From: RHKX01 sp963784885
GTDB lineage: Bacteria; Actinomycetota; Thermoleophilia; Solirubrobacterales; 70-9
Reading direction: 5' to 3'
Length of the DNA: 64,000 bases
NCBI GenBank assembly: GCA_963784885.1
Contig: CAWATA010000004.1
Location: 496,001 to 560,000, forward strand
Shown in pieces: positions 50,390-59,851 of this stretch; within the stretch, counting starts at the first letter, position 1, and every line of letters starts with the position of its first letter. The notes beneath the pieces were generated by a model that ran no database searches, had not been told where the DNA came from, and saw nothing but the letters and a program-made list of their open reading frames with translations. Made by a program: the position numbers and the translations under genes.

Positions 50390-52933
50390 GTGAGCGCGAG
50401 CCCGGCATCGACACCGTTCCGCGCCCGTCCCTACGACTACTCGGAGGCGCGGCTGATCGCAGACGAGCTCGGCCTCGCCGAGCCGGTGGCGATCGCCCTC
50501 GTAAGACGCGGGCACCGGACTCCGGAGGCCGCCCGCGAGTTCCTCGCCGCCGGCGAGACCCACGATCCCGGACTGTTCGATGGCATCGGCGACGCCGTCG
50601 CCCGGATCACCGCAGCGATCGGCGCCGGGTGGCGGATCACGGTTCACGGCGACTACGACGTCGATGGCATCTGCTCGACCTCGATCCTGGTCGCGGCGCT
50701 GCGCCGGGCGGGCGCCGAGTGCGACTGGCTGATCCCCGATCGCCTCGGGGACGGCTACGGGCTCAGCGACGCGTCGCTCGAGGCCCTGCGGGAGCGCGGC
50801 ACGGGGCTCGTCGTCACCGTCGACTGCGGCATCGCCTCGGCCGATCAGGTCGCGGCGATCGAGGCCGCCGGCATCGCGGCGGTCGTCACCGACCACCACC
50901 AGCCCGGCCCCGAGCTCCCCGCCTGCCCGATCGTCCATCCCGGCGTCTGCGGTTACCCGTTCAAGGCTCTCTGCGGGGCCGCCGTCGCGGCGAAGCTCGC
51001 GCAGGCGCTCGAGCGCGAGATCTCCGGCGATCCCGAGGCCCCGATCCGCGACCTCGACCTGGTCGCGCTCGCCACCGTCGCCGATCTCGTGCCGCTCGTC
51101 GGCGAGAACCGGTTCCTCGTCCGCCGCGGCCTCGACGAGATCAGACGCACGCCCCGTACGGGGCTGCGGGCGTTGATGGCGGCCTCGAAGGTGGAGCCCG
51201 AGCGGATCGACGAGGGCGACATCGCGTTCCGGCTCGGTCCGCGCCTCAACGCCGCGGGACGCCTCTACCGCGCTGACGCCGGCGTCGAGCTGATGCTGAC
51301 CGACGATCCCGCTCGCGCCGCTGCGATCGCCGGCGAACTCGATGCCGCCAATCACGAGCGCCGGGAGACCGAGCGCGCGGTGAGCAACGAGGCCGAGGCG
51401 GCGCTGCGAGCGCTCCCCGACGAGCTGCGTGATCCCGTGATCGTCGTCGCCGGCGAGGGCTGGCACCCCGGCGTCGTCGGGATCGTCGCCTCGCGTCTCG
51501 TCGAGCGGCACGACCGGCCGGCAATCGTCTTGGCGATCGAGCCGGACGGGCGGGCCAAGGGCTCGGGCCGGAGCGTCGAGGGCTTCGATCTGCTCGGCGC
51601 GCTCGATGCGTGCGCGGGCCATCTCGATCGTTACGGCGGACACCGTGCGGCCGCGGGCCTCGAGCTGCGCGCCGAGGCCGTCGGCGCCTTCCGCGCCGCG
51701 ATTATCGCTCACGCGCGGACGGTCGAGCCGTCGACCGAGCCGCGCGAGGCGGAGCTCGTCGACGCGTTCGTCGGCGCCGACGCACTCGATCTCGACGTCG
51801 CCGAGCAGCTCGCCACGCTCGCGCCCTTCGGCCGCGGCAATCCCGGGATCAAGCTGCTCGTGCCCGGCGCCCGGGTCGCCGACGTCCGACCGATGGGCGA
51901 GGAGGGCAAGCACGCTCGCTTCAACCTCAGCACCGGGACGCTGTCGGCCCGCGGGGTCGCGTTCAACGCCAACGGCAAGCTCGCCGCCGCGCAGCAGGAG
52001 CCTCATGACATCGCGGTTCGCCTCGAGGTCAACCACTGGAACGGCGCCGTCGAGCCCCGTGCGGTCCTCGCCGACGCCTACGCGCGCGCTCCGCGCGACG
52101 AGGATCCCCACGGACACCGCTGTGCGCCCGCGCCCGCCGAGATCTGGTGGGGGCGATTCGAGGCCGAGCTCGAGCGCGATCCGGCTGCGGCGAGCAGCGC
52201 GGCGGCGGGGAATGGGCAGCGGAGACCACTCGACGCGCGCGGCAGCTCGGCCGCGGCGCGGATCGCCGAGCTGCTCTCCAGCGGCGAGCGCGTGATGGTC
52301 GTGGCCGCGGATGGCGGGCGGCGCTCGGCGCTCGCCGAGCCGGGCGCGATCGCCGGCGCCACCGCCGCGGCATGCTCGTGCCTGCGCTGTCCCGACGGCG
52401 AGCTGACCCGGCTCGCGGCAGCCGAGGACTGCAACCTGCTCGTGACCGACTGGCAGTCGCTGGGCGGAGCGCCGAGCGCGGCGACGCGGTTTCAGCACCT
52501 CGTGCTCGTCGACCCCCCGAGCTCCGCCTCCGTGGAGTCTGCGCTCACAGCGACCGGGCCGGGATTCGCCCACCGCTGCTGGGGATCGAGCGCCGAGCTC
52601 GCCGAGATGTGCTGGGACGCCGAGTGGGATCTCCGGGGCCCGCTCGCCGATGTCTATCGCGGCCTGGCGGGGGATGAGCTCCGCGACGAGGGCCTGCAGA
52701 CGCTGCTGATCGGGGCGGCGCGATACGGCCGATCGCCCGAGGCCGCGGCCCGCGCGGTCCGCGTCCTCCGTGAGCTCGGGCTCGTCGCGGGCTGCGACGA
52801 GGGGGATGCCCGCACCCTCCGGGTCGTATCCTCGGAGCAGACGAAGCTCGAGCTCTCAGCCGCCTACCGGGCGTATGTGGAGACTCATCAGGAGGGCCTG
52901 AAATTCCTGCAGAGCCGAAGAGCGGAGCCCTGA
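50390..52933 (+). CDS. recJ: Single-stranded-DNA-specific exonuclease RecJ
   Basis: 5'-3' ssDNA exonuclease of recombination and mismatch repair. The 847-residue protein shows the DHH domain (VHGDYDVDGICSTSIL near 84, VTVDCGIASADQ, VVTDHHQPGPELP near 165), the RLGPRLNAAGRL motif and the DHHA1 domain (GWHPGVVGIVASRL, KGSGRSVEGFDLL, YGGHRAAAGLEL). After an OB-like region (about 450-570), about 275 extra residues form a C-terminal extension absent from the 577-residue E. coli enzyme. It is an Ala/Glu-rich region without known motif. The start GTG at 50390 has no clear Shine-Dalgarno. Confidence 0.93.
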   Translation: MSASPASTPFRARPYDYSEARLIADELGLAEPVAIALVRRGHRTPEAAREFLAAGETHDPGLFDGIGDAVARITAAIGAGWRITVHGDYDVDGICSTSILVAALRRAGAECDWLIPDRLGDGYGLSDASLEALRERGTGLVVTVDCGIASADQVAAIEAAGIAAVVTDHHQPGPELPACPIVHPGVCGYPFKALCGAAVAAKLAQALEREISGDPEAPIRDLDLVALATVADLVPLVGENRFLVRRGLDEIRRTPRTGLRALMAASKVEPERIDEGDIAFRLGPRLNAAGRLYRADAGVELMLTDDPARAAAIAGELDAANHERRETERAVSNEAEAALRALPDELRDPVIVVAGEGWHPGVVGIVASRLVERHDRPAIVLAIEPDGRAKGSGRSVEGFDLLGALDACAGHLDRYGGHRAAAGLELRAEAVGAFRAAIIAHARTVEPSTEPREAELVDAFVGADALDLDVAEQLATLAPFGRGNPGIKLLVPGARVADVRPMGEEGKHARFNLSTGTLSARGVAFNANGKLAAAQQEPHDIAVRLEVNHWNGAVEPRAVLADAYARAPRDEDPHGHRCAPAPAEIWWGRFEAELERDPAAASSAAAGNGQRRPLDARGSSAAARIAELLSSGERVMVVAADGGRRSALAEPGAIAGATAAACSCLRCPDGELTRLAAAEDCNLLVTDWQSLGGAPSAATRFQHLVLVDPPSSASVESALTATGPGFAHRCWGSSAELAEMCWDAEWDLRGPLADVYRGLAGDELRDEGLQTLLIGAARYGRSPEAAARAVRVLRELGLVAGCDEGDARTLRVVSSEQTKLELSAAYRAYVETHQEGLKFLQSRRAEP

Positions 52934-52938
52934 CGGGC

Positions 52939-55266
52939 ATGAACCCCGACGCCGACGGCGCCGCGCTCGACTCTGCTCTCGACGAGCCGGGGCGGATCCG
53001 GGTCGGCGTCGAGGAGGGCGCCGCCGCGCCGGCGCCGCTCGACGCGATCACCCGCGATCTGACCGACCGCGAGCGCGAGTTGCTCGGCGACCTGCTGGCG
53101 GTCATCGGCGAGCACGACTCCGGCAACGGCGACGCGGTCGACCACCAGGAGGTCGAGCGCGCCTTCGTCTTCGCCTGCGAGCGTCATGCCGACCAGCGGC
53201 GCCGCTCCGGCGAGGAGTTCATCAATCACCCCGTCGAGGTCGCGAAGATCTGCGCCGGACTCCGGCTCGACACCGAGACGCTCTGCGCCGCGCTGCTGCA
53301 CGACACCGTCGAGGACACGAGCGCCAGCCTGACCGAGGTCGCGAACGCCTTCGGCAAGCAGGTCGCCCACCTGGTCGACGGCGTCACGAAGCTGACCGGG
53401 ATCACGTTCGAGAGCCGCGACGAGAGCCAGGCCGAGAACTACCGGAAGATGATGGTCGCGATGGCCGCCGACGTGCGGGTCATCCTGATCAAGCTCGCCG
53501 ACCGGCTGCACAACATGCGGACGCTCGGCGCGATGCCGAAGCAGAAGCAGCTCGCGAAGGCCCGCGAGACGCTCGAGATCTACGCGCCGCTTGCGCACCG
53601 GCTCGGAATCCACGCGATCAAGTGGGAGCTCGAAGACCTGGCCTTCCAGGTCCTGCACCCGCGCAAGTACGAGGAGATCAAGAAGCTGGTCGGCCAGCAG
53701 CGCGACGAGCGCGGTCGCTACGTGGCCGAAGCCGGCTCGTTCCTGGCGAAGGAGCTCGCGGCCGTCGGCATCGACGCGGAGATCTCCGGCCGCGCCAAGC
53801 ACTTCTACTCGATCTACTCGAAGATGACCAAGAAGGGCCGCGAGTTCAACGAGATCTACGACCTCACCGCGATGCGGGTGATCGTCGACTCGGTCAAGGA
53901 CTGCTACGGCGCGATCGGCGTGATCCACGCGCTCTGGAAGCCGCTGCCCGGCCGGTTCAAGGACTTCATCGCAACCCCGAAGATGAACCTGTACCAGACC
54001 CTCCACACGACGGTGATCGGTCCGCAGGGCCAGCCGCTGGAGATCCAGGTCCGGACGGCGGAGATGCACGAGCTCGCCGAGTACGGCGTCGCCGCGCACG
54101 TCATCTACAAGGAGGGCCGGGGCGGCAAGGATCCGGAGCGCGACAAGATGACCTGGCTGCGGCACCTGCTCGACGCCGAGGGCGAGGGCGACCCCGAGGA
54201 GTTCCTCGAGGCGCTCAAGGTCGACCTGTTCGAGGACGAGGTGTTCGTCTTCACGCCGAAGGGCGAGATCAAGAACCTGTCGGCCGGCTCGACGCCGCTC
54301 GACTTCGCCTACGCCGTTCACACCGACGTCGGTCACCGCTGCGTCGGCGCGAAGGTCAACGGCAAGATCGTGCCCCTTCACTACACGCTCCGCAGCGGTG
54401 AAATCGTCGAGATCCTCACCGCCAAGCGGGAGCGGGGACCGTCACGTGACTGGCTCGGGCTGGTCCGGACGAGCCGCGCCCGCAACAAGATCCGCGCGTT
54501 CCTGAAGTCGGAGCGCCGCGAGGATGCGGAGAAGAAGGGCCGCGACGAGCTCTCCGAGGCGCTGCGCAAGCGCGGCCTGCCGCCGCAGAGGCTCGGCGGC
54601 TCGCCCCTGCTCGTCGACGTGATTCGCGAGGTCGGCTTCCGCAAGGCCGACGACTTCTACGTTGCCCTCGGCCAGGGCAAGATCACCACCAAGACGGTCG
54701 TCAACAAGGTCCTGCAGCGCCTCAAGCAGGGGGAGGGGGTCGGCGAGGAGGAGGAGTCGCCCGCCCGCGAGAGCCTCCACCAGGGCCGCGCGACGCGCGA
54801 CCGCCACCACCAGGACGCGACCGACTACGGGATCGAGGTCGAGGGCGTGGACGACGTCCTCGTCCGCCTCGCCAAGTGTTGCCGCCCGGTCCCGGGCGAC
54901 GGAATCGTCGGCTACGTCTCGCTCGGCCGCGGCATCACGATCCACCGCGACGACTGCAACAACGTCAATGCGCTCATGAAGTCGCCGGACCGATTCACCC
55001 CGGTGCACTGGGTGGGCGACAATCGCACGTCCTACCGGGTTGAGATCGCCATCGATGCCTATGACCGAACGCGCCTGCTCGAAGACCTGTCGCGGACCTT
55101 CTCCGAAGCAGGCGTGAACATCATCGAGGCCCGCTGCCTGACCAAGTATCCGATGGTCCAGAACCGCTTCGTCGTCGAGGTCGGCGACACCGACCAGCTG
55201 AAGACGGCGATCTCGCGCCTGCGCCAGATCGATCAGGTCTTCGACGCCTACCGGATAACGCCGTAG
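52939..55266 (+). CDS. rel: Bifunctional (p)ppGpp synthetase/hydrolase Rel
   Basis: Makes and degrades the alarmone (p)ppGpp in the stringent response. The 775-residue protein has an intact HD hydrolase domain (EEFINHPVEVAKI then LLHDTVEDT), the synthetase domain (RAKHFYSIYSKMTKKGREFN, then YDLTAMRVIV), TGS (VFVFTPKGEIKNLSAGSTPL), a zinc-finger-like segment (CCRPVPGDGIVGYV) and a C-terminal ACT domain (YRVEIAIDAYDRTRLLEDLS). Both active sites look functional. A 70-residue acidic N-terminal extension precedes the HD domain. It follows recJ by 5 nt. Confidence 0.96.
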   Translation: MNPDADGAALDSALDEPGRIRVGVEEGAAAPAPLDAITRDLTDRERELLGDLLAVIGEHDSGNGDAVDHQEVERAFVFACERHADQRRRSGEEFINHPVEVAKICAGLRLDTETLCAALLHDTVEDTSASLTEVANAFGKQVAHLVDGVTKLTGITFESRDESQAENYRKMMVAMAADVRVILIKLADRLHNMRTLGAMPKQKQLAKARETLEIYAPLAHRLGIHAIKWELEDLAFQVLHPRKYEEIKKLVGQQRDERGRYVAEAGSFLAKELAAVGIDAEISGRAKHFYSIYSKMTKKGREFNEIYDLTAMRVIVDSVKDCYGAIGVIHALWKPLPGRFKDFIATPKMNLYQTLHTTVIGPQGQPLEIQVRTAEMHELAEYGVAAHVIYKEGRGGKDPERDKMTWLRHLLDAEGEGDPEEFLEALKVDLFEDEVFVFTPKGEIKNLSAGSTPLDFAYAVHTDVGHRCVGAKVNGKIVPLHYTLRSGEIVEILTAKRERGPSRDWLGLVRTSRARNKIRAFLKSERREDAEKKGRDELSEALRKRGLPPQRLGGSPLLVDVIREVGFRKADDFYVALGQGKITTKTVVNKVLQRLKQGEGVGEEEESPARESLHQGRATRDRHHQDATDYGIEVEGVDDVLVRLAKCCRPVPGDGIVGYVSLGRGITIHRDDCNNVNALMKSPDRFTPVHWVGDNRTSYRVEIAIDAYDRTRLLEDLSRTFSEAGVNIIEARCLTKYPMVQNRFVVEVGDTDQLKTAISRLRQIDQVFDAYRITP

Positions 55267-55336
55267 GTCTGCCCGGCCGCTCGCCGCTGGGCTCGGTGGT
55301 CGGCGGCGAGGGGGAGAGGGGACGTTTGCGCCCGAC

Positions 55337-55379
55337 GTGGGTCGCTCTGGTGTCACAGAGCAGCACCCGGGCGACCCAC
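55337..55379 (+). repeat. 43-nt palindromic intergenic repeat, copy 5
   Basis: GTGGGTCGC start and GCGACCCAC end; the full outer stem is a perfect 12-bp inverted repeat (55334-55345 with 55371-55382). It has the same 43-nt spacing as the other copies but lacks the GGCGCC core; an inner CTCTG/CAGAG pair replaces it. It sits between the convergent rel and HIT genes and is probably a bidirectional terminator. Confidence 0.75.
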
Positions 55380-55385
55380 GTCCGG

Positions 55386-55808
55386 TTACTCCAGCTCCGC
55401 CCGGATCGCCGCGGCCGTGCGACTCAGGTGCTCATCGTCCTCGTAGGGGTTCCGAGGCCAGAAGAAGCCGCGGAGGCCGTCCTTCCTGCTCCGCGGGACG
55501 ATGTGGACGTGCAGGTGGGGGACGCTCTGGCTGACCTTGTTGTTGAGCGCCACGAACGTGCCCTGCGATCCCATCGCGCGGCGGACGGCGCCGGCGAGCG
55601 TGCGAGCGCTCGCGAACAGCGGCTCGACGAGGGCGGGAGGGAGGTCCTCGATCGTCTCGTGGTGATCGCGGGGTACGAGGAGGACGTGGCCGGGGAAGAG
55701 CGGCCGGTGATCGAGGAAGGCGAGCGTCCGATCGTCGGCGTGCACGATCTCAGCTTCGATCTCGCGGGCGACGACCGAGCAGAAGGTGCAGTCGGGATCG
55801 CGGGCCAC
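55386..55808 (-). CDS. HIT family hydrolase (histidine triad)
   Basis: The 140-residue nucleotide hydrolase or transferase has a CTFCSVVARE zinc-like start and the histidine triad HLHVHIVPR (His near 95-99). The first 90 residues contain the HIT strand set (LDHRPLFPGHVLLVPRDHHE). The GTG at 55808 directly precedes the CTFC motif; a longer frame continues upstream into the kinase-like gene without similarity. Downstream of the phosphohexomutase cluster on the minus strand. Confidence 0.88.
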   Translation of the reverse strand: MARDPDCTFCSVVAREIEAEIVHADDRTLAFLDHRPLFPGHVLLVPRDHHETIEDLPPALVEPLFASARTLAGAVRRAMGSQGTFVALNNKVSQSVPHLHVHIVPRSRKDGLRGFFWPRNPYEDDEHLSRTAAAIRAELE

Positions 55809-55809
55809 G

Positions 55810-56800
55810 TCAGGAGACGAAGCGGATCGAGGCGGCGTCGACGCTGAGGTCGAGCTCACCGTGCAGACCGATCGGGTCGCCGTCCAGCTGGACCGGGAAC
55901 TTGCGCCACCCCCCATCGGCGTCACGGGAGCCGGACTCGATTCGGCCCTCGGTGATTCCGTCGAAGACGTCGATCCGGCGGTGATCACCGGCGCTCGATC
56001 CGCGGCCGAGGACCCGACGGGCGATGAACGGAACGTCACGCTGGCGTGCGCGATGGAGAACGGCGAGCGAAAGCCGGCCGTCGTCGATCGCGATCTCCTT
56101 GGAGATCCTGATCTCGCGGCCGCGGAAGTAGGTGAAGGGATCGGTGTTCTGGCAGATCGCCGTGACGCCCTCGGTCTCGCTGCCGTCGCAGGAGACCTTC
56201 ATCACGACCGGATTGCGCAGGTAGCCCGGTGTAGAAGCCCTTGACCGCGGCCCATGAGTAGTACCAGGGCCCGAGCCGGTGCTTCATCTGCGGATGCGCG
56301 TCGACCTGGTGGGCGGCGGTCGCGTCGAGCCCGGCTCCGCAGGCGAAGACGAATCTGCGCCCGTTGGCGACGCCGAGGTCGATCGGGCGGGGCTGGAAGT
56401 CGTCGGCGCAGCTGAGCAGATGTTCGGTGGCGTCGACCACGTCGTTGGGGATCCCGAGCGAGCGGGCGACGACGTTGGTCGATCCGCCGGGCAGGACCGA
56501 GACCGGTATGTCGGTGCCGTGCAGTCCGTTGACGACCTCGTTGAGGGTGCCGTCGCCGCCGAAGGCGACGACGAGGTCGTAGCCGCCGTCGACGGCCTCG
56601 CGGCCGATCTCGGTCGCGTGGTTCTGCGCTTCGGTGGTGACGGCCTCGACCTCGTAGCGGCCCTGCAGCGCGTAGACGACCAGGTTCTTGAGCCGGTCCG
56701 AGACCGTCGTCGCGTACGGGTTGACGATGATCAGCATCCGGCGCTTCGTGCGCCGGCCCGCCTCGGGCTCGGTCACCGCGGCCGCCTCGGGGCCGCTCAT
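55810..56800 (-). pseudogene. Diacylglycerol kinase-like lipid kinase, frameshifted
   Basis: The first part has FGGDGTLNEVVNGLHG and PGGSTNVVARSLGIPN, the diacylglycerol/sphingosine kinase nucleotide site. The C-terminal half continues in another frame with VMKVSCDGSETEG and FTYFRGREIRISKE. At about 56224 one extra base breaks the frame: the N-part reads FYTGLPAQ where one base fewer gives FYTGYLRNPVVM. So a near-complete gene is split by a single +1, either sequencing error or recent decay. ATG 56800 overlaps the phosphohexomutase stop (ATGA). Its stop is one base from the downstream HIT gene's start. Confidence 0.82.
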
Positions 56801-58191
56801 GAGCGAATGAAAGCCAGGACCTCGTCGCGCCTGGACTCCATGTCCTCGCGTGAGACGAGCGACTCGAGGTTGAGCCGCAACAGCGGCTCGGTGTTGGAGG
56901 GGCGGACGTTGAAGTGCCAGTCGTCGTAGTCGACGGAGACGCCGTCGAGCCAGCCGATCTCGGCATCGGGGTGCTGCTCGGCGATCGCCTTCATCTTCGC
57001 CTCGGGGTCGGCGACCTCGGAGTTGATCTCGCCGCTGATGAAGTACTTGGACCGCAGATCGCCGACGAGATCGGAGAGCTTGCGGCCCGACTTCGAGATC
57101 AGCTCGAGCACCAGCAGTGCCGGGATCGTTCCCGAGTCGGCGTTGTAGAACTGGCGGAAGTAGTAGTGGCCCGAGACTTCGCCGGCGAACTCGCCGCCGA
57201 TCTCCTTCATCGCCCGCTTCATGAACGCGTGCCCGACCCGGTTGATGTGGGCGGTTCCGCCGTGCGCGGCGACCGTGTCGGGAACCGCCCGGCTGGCGCG
57301 AACGTCGTAGAGGATGTCGGCGCCCGGAACCTTCTCGAGGACCAGCTCGGCCAGCAGCGCCGTCAGGAAGTCGCCGTCGACGAACTCGCCCCGGTCGTCG
57401 ATGAAGAAGCAGCGATCGGCGTCGCCGTCCCAGGCGATCCCGAGATCGGCGCGCTCGGAGCGGACCCGCTCGACGAGGAACTCGCGGTTCTCGGGCAGCA
57501 GCGGATTCGGCTCGTGGTCGGGGAAATTGCCGTCGGGCACCCAGTAGGTGGAGATCAGCTCGATCGGGAACTCGTCGAGCAGCGGCCCGACCATCTCGCC
57601 CGCCATGCCGTTGCCGCCGTCGACGACGACCTTGAGCGGCTTCAGGGCGGCGGTGTCGATGAACGAGAGCGCCCGCTGCCGGAACTCCACCGCGATGTCG
57701 GCGTCCTCGGCCGAGCCACCGCCGGGCGCGGCACCGAGGCCCGCGAGGATCAGGTCGCGAATCGCGGTGATGCCGGTCTCGCCGGAGAGGGCGAGCGCAC
57801 CTTCGCGGACGAGCTTGACGCCGGTGTAGGCCTTCGGGTTGTGCGACGCGGTGACCATGGCGCCGCCGTCGAGAGCGCGCGCGCCGACCATGAAATAGAG
57901 CATCTCGGTCCCGACCATTCCGGCATCGAGGACGTGTGCACCCTCGGCGACGATGCCGTCGCGGAGTCGGCCGGCCATCTCGGGGGCCTGCAGCCGCATG
58001 TCCCGGCCGACGCCGACGCGGAGGTCGGAGACCTCCTTGCCGCGGAGATCCGCGAGCACGCGGGCGAACCCGCGACCGAGCAGGTGGGCGGTGTCCCCAT
58101 CCATCTCGTCGCCGTAGAGGCCACGGACGTCGTAGGCCTTGAAGATGTGCTCGGGGACCGAACCGGGCCCGCCGTCGTGGTCTGCGCTCAA
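56797..58191 (-). CDS. manB: Phosphomannomutase/phosphoglucomutase (ManB/GlmM-like)
   Basis: Interconverts mannose or glucose 1- and 6-phosphates for sugar-nucleotide synthesis. The 464-residue protein has four alpha-D-phosphohexomutase domains: PEHIFKAYDVRGLYGDEM, catalytic Ser in VTASHNPKAYTGVKL, Mg site DGDADRCFFID, GEVSGHYYFRQFYNADSG, and the C-terminal phosphate loop RPSNTEPLLRLN. No ATG or GTG precedes the homology, so I take the TTG at 58191, which overlaps the upstream HIT stop as TTGA. Sugar choice (Man or Glc) cannot be told; the Gly-His-Tyr-Tyr variant of the specificity loop differs from GEMSGH. Confidence 0.88.
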   Translation of the reverse strand: MSADHDGGPGSVPEHIFKAYDVRGLYGDEMDGDTAHLLGRGFARVLADLRGKEVSDLRVGVGRDMRLQAPEMAGRLRDGIVAEGAHVLDAGMVGTEMLYFMVGARALDGGAMVTASHNPKAYTGVKLVREGALALSGETGITAIRDLILAGLGAAPGGGSAEDADIAVEFRQRALSFIDTAALKPLKVVVDGGNGMAGEMVGPLLDEFPIELISTYWVPDGNFPDHEPNPLLPENREFLVERVRSERADLGIAWDGDADRCFFIDDRGEFVDGDFLTALLAELVLEKVPGADILYDVRASRAVPDTVAAHGGTAHINRVGHAFMKRAMKEIGGEFAGEVSGHYYFRQFYNADSGTIPALLVLELISKSGRKLSDLVGDLRSKYFISGEINSEVADPEAKMKAIAEQHPDAEIGWLDGVSVDYDDWHFNVRPSNTEPLLRLNLESLVSREDMESRRDEVLAFIRS

Positions 58192-58673
58192 GTGAAGCCT
58201 CCTCTGAGGGCGTCGTAGCTCTCTTCCAGGCTCTGCGGCATGACCCTCGTGTCCGCCAGAACCGGCATGTAGTTGTTGTCTCCCGCCCACCGCGGGACGA
58301 CGTGCAGATGGATGTGCCCCTCAACTCCGGCCCCGGCCACCCTGCCCTGGTTGAGGCCGACGTTGAAGCCCTCGGGCGAGTAGACCTCATCCATCCGTCG
58401 CATCGCCTGCTGGGCGAGGTCCATCATCTCGGCCGTCACCTCAGGCTCGATGTCCTGCAGGCGGCCGACGTGTTCGAACGGCATCACCATCAGATGGCCG
58501 CTGGTGTAGGGGTAGAGGTTCAGGATCACGAAGCAGCGATCGCCGCGGTGGACGATCAGCGCCTCGCGGTCGTCGCCGAGCTCCGGCTTCGAGCAGAAGA
58601 CGCACTCGCTTGATTTGTTCGCATCCTTCACGTAGCGGAGGCGCCAGGGCGCCCAGATCCTCTGGTTGGCCAT
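58188..58673 (-). CDS. HIT family protein, Ap4A-phosphorylase-like
   Basis: The 161-residue protein starts MANQRIWAPWRLRYVKDANK and carries a CVFCSKPE zinc-like motif near 27, the NLYPYTSGHLMVMPFEHVGR strand and the histidine triad in EGHIHLHVVPRWAGD near 124. Together these indicate an AP-4-A phosphorylase/HIT hydrolase. Its stop overlaps the phosphohexomutase TTG start by TTGA, so the two are coupled. Divergent from the SDR at 58746. A TAGGAT -10-like box lies just upstream on this strand. Confidence 0.9.
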   Translation of the reverse strand: MANQRIWAPWRLRYVKDANKSSECVFCSKPELGDDREALIVHRGDRCFVILNLYPYTSGHLMVMPFEHVGRLQDIEPEVTAEMMDLAQQAMRRMDEVYSPEGFNVGLNQGRVAGAGVEGHIHLHVVPRWAGDNNYMPVLADTRVMPQSLEESYDALRGGFT

Positions 58674-58732
58674 TCGAGGCTGATCCTATTGATGCCGGGA
58701 CGAATCCCTGGTTCGCCGCCGGCCGATCGGTG

Positions 58733-58738
58733 CATAGT
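58733..58738 (+). promoter_or_regulatory. -10-like box before the SDR at 58746
   Basis: CATAGT ends 7 nt before the ATG at 58746, with no Shine-Dalgarno. Confidence 0.4.
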
Positions 58739-58745
58739 GGTGATC

Positions 58746-59414
58746 ATGGATATCGACGAAAAACGCTTTCTCGTCGCCGGCGGCGGCGCGCTCGGCTCGC
58801 AACTGGCTGCGGCCCTCACCGCCGGGGGCGCGCGGGTCGCCGTCACCGCCCGCGAGACACAGGGCGGGGGAGGGGCCATCCCCCTCGAGATCACGGACGA
58901 CCGATCGCGGGTGGAGGCGCTCGAGCTCGCCGAGGCCGAGCTCACCGGCCTCGACGGGCTCGTCGTCGCCACCGGCGTCGCCGGCTTCGGCTCCGTCGGC
59001 GAGATCGACGGCGAGACCGAGGCGCGGCTGATGGCTGTCAACGCGATCGGCCCGATGCGCCTGATCGGGTCCGCGGCCGGCCGGATCGCCGACGGTGGCA
59101 CGATCGTCGCGCTGAGCGCGGTCGTCGCCGAGTATCCGACCGCTGGAATGGCGGCCTACTCCGCCTCGAAGGCGGCGCTGTCGGCCTATCTGACGGCCCT
59201 GCGCCGCGAACAGCGCCGCCGGATCTCCGTCATCGACGTCCGGCCGGGTCACATGGAGACCGGCTTCGCGGACCGTGCGCTGGGCGGCGAGCCGCCGAAG
59301 ATGCCCGAGCCCGAGGATCCCGCCGAGCTCATGGCCGCGGTCATGGACGCGATCGCCGGCGACAAGCGCGAGGTCGCCTACGACCCGATGAAGCGCACCC
59401 TCTCGGTCCGCTGA
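58746..59414 (+). CDS. SDR family NAD(P)-dependent oxidoreductase
   Basis: Short-chain dehydrogenase of 222 residues. The glycine loop reads VAGGGALGSQLAAAL instead of TGxxxGIG, and the catalytic YSASK block is AAYSASKAALSAYL (Tyr near 139, Lys near 143), with Ser near 126 in LSAVVAEYP. The YSASK is intact, so activity is likely. Substrate unknown. A 4-nt gap separates its stop from the membrane protein gene at 59419, so the two form an operon. Conservative start: ATG at 58746. Confidence 0.84.
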   Translation: MDIDEKRFLVAGGGALGSQLAAALTAGGARVAVTARETQGGGGAIPLEITDDRSRVEALELAEAELTGLDGLVVATGVAGFGSVGEIDGETEARLMAVNAIGPMRLIGSAAGRIADGGTIVALSAVVAEYPTAGMAAYSASKAALSAYLTALRREQRRRISVIDVRPGHMETGFADRALGGEPPKMPEPEDPAELMAAVMDAIAGDKREVAYDPMKRTLSVR

Positions 59415-59418
59415 GCAG

Positions 59419-59850
59419 ATGGAGGGGCTGCTGATCGCCAACGCCGCGGCGACCTTCTTCATGCTCGGCGTCGCCTGGTTCGTCGACATCGTCCACTACC
59501 CGCTCTTCGCCTCGGTCGGTGAGGACGGGTTCCGGGGCTATCACCGCCTCCACTCGGAGCGGACGACCTGGGTCGTGCTCCCGCCGATGACCGTCGAACT
59601 CCTGACCTCGTTGGCGCTGCCGTTCGACGCCCCCGGCGGCGCGACGGGTCTCGCCGTCGCCGGGGCCGTTCTCGCGGTCGCGACCTGGGCGCTGACCGGC
59701 CTCGGCGCGGTGCCCGCCCATCGGGCGCTCGGCGCCGGCATCAGCGACGCCCGGCTCCGGCGGCTCCGGCGCGCCGACCTCGTCCGGGCGCTGACCTGGA
59801 CGGCTCATGCGGTCGTCGTCGTCGCGCTCCTCGCGGCGGCGGTCGGCTGA
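59419..59850 (+). CDS. Four-span membrane protein, DUF1772-like
   Basis: The 143-residue protein has four predicted spans (about 5-25, 50-70, 77-95, 118-141). A conserved-looking histidine/tyrosine set lies in the first loops (VDIVHYPLF, YHRLHSERTTWVV). Similar small proteins are sometimes called DUF1772 or anthrone-oxygenase-fold; I cannot confirm membership. Co-transcribed with the SDR. Stop is next to the convergent MOSC fragment. Confidence 0.6.
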   Translation: MEGLLIANAAATFFMLGVAWFVDIVHYPLFASVGEDGFRGYHRLHSERTTWVVLPPMTVELLTSLALPFDAPGGATGLAVAGAVLAVATWALTGLGAVPAHRALGAGISDARLRRLRRADLVRALTWTAHAVVVVALLAAAVG

Positions 59851-59851
59851 C

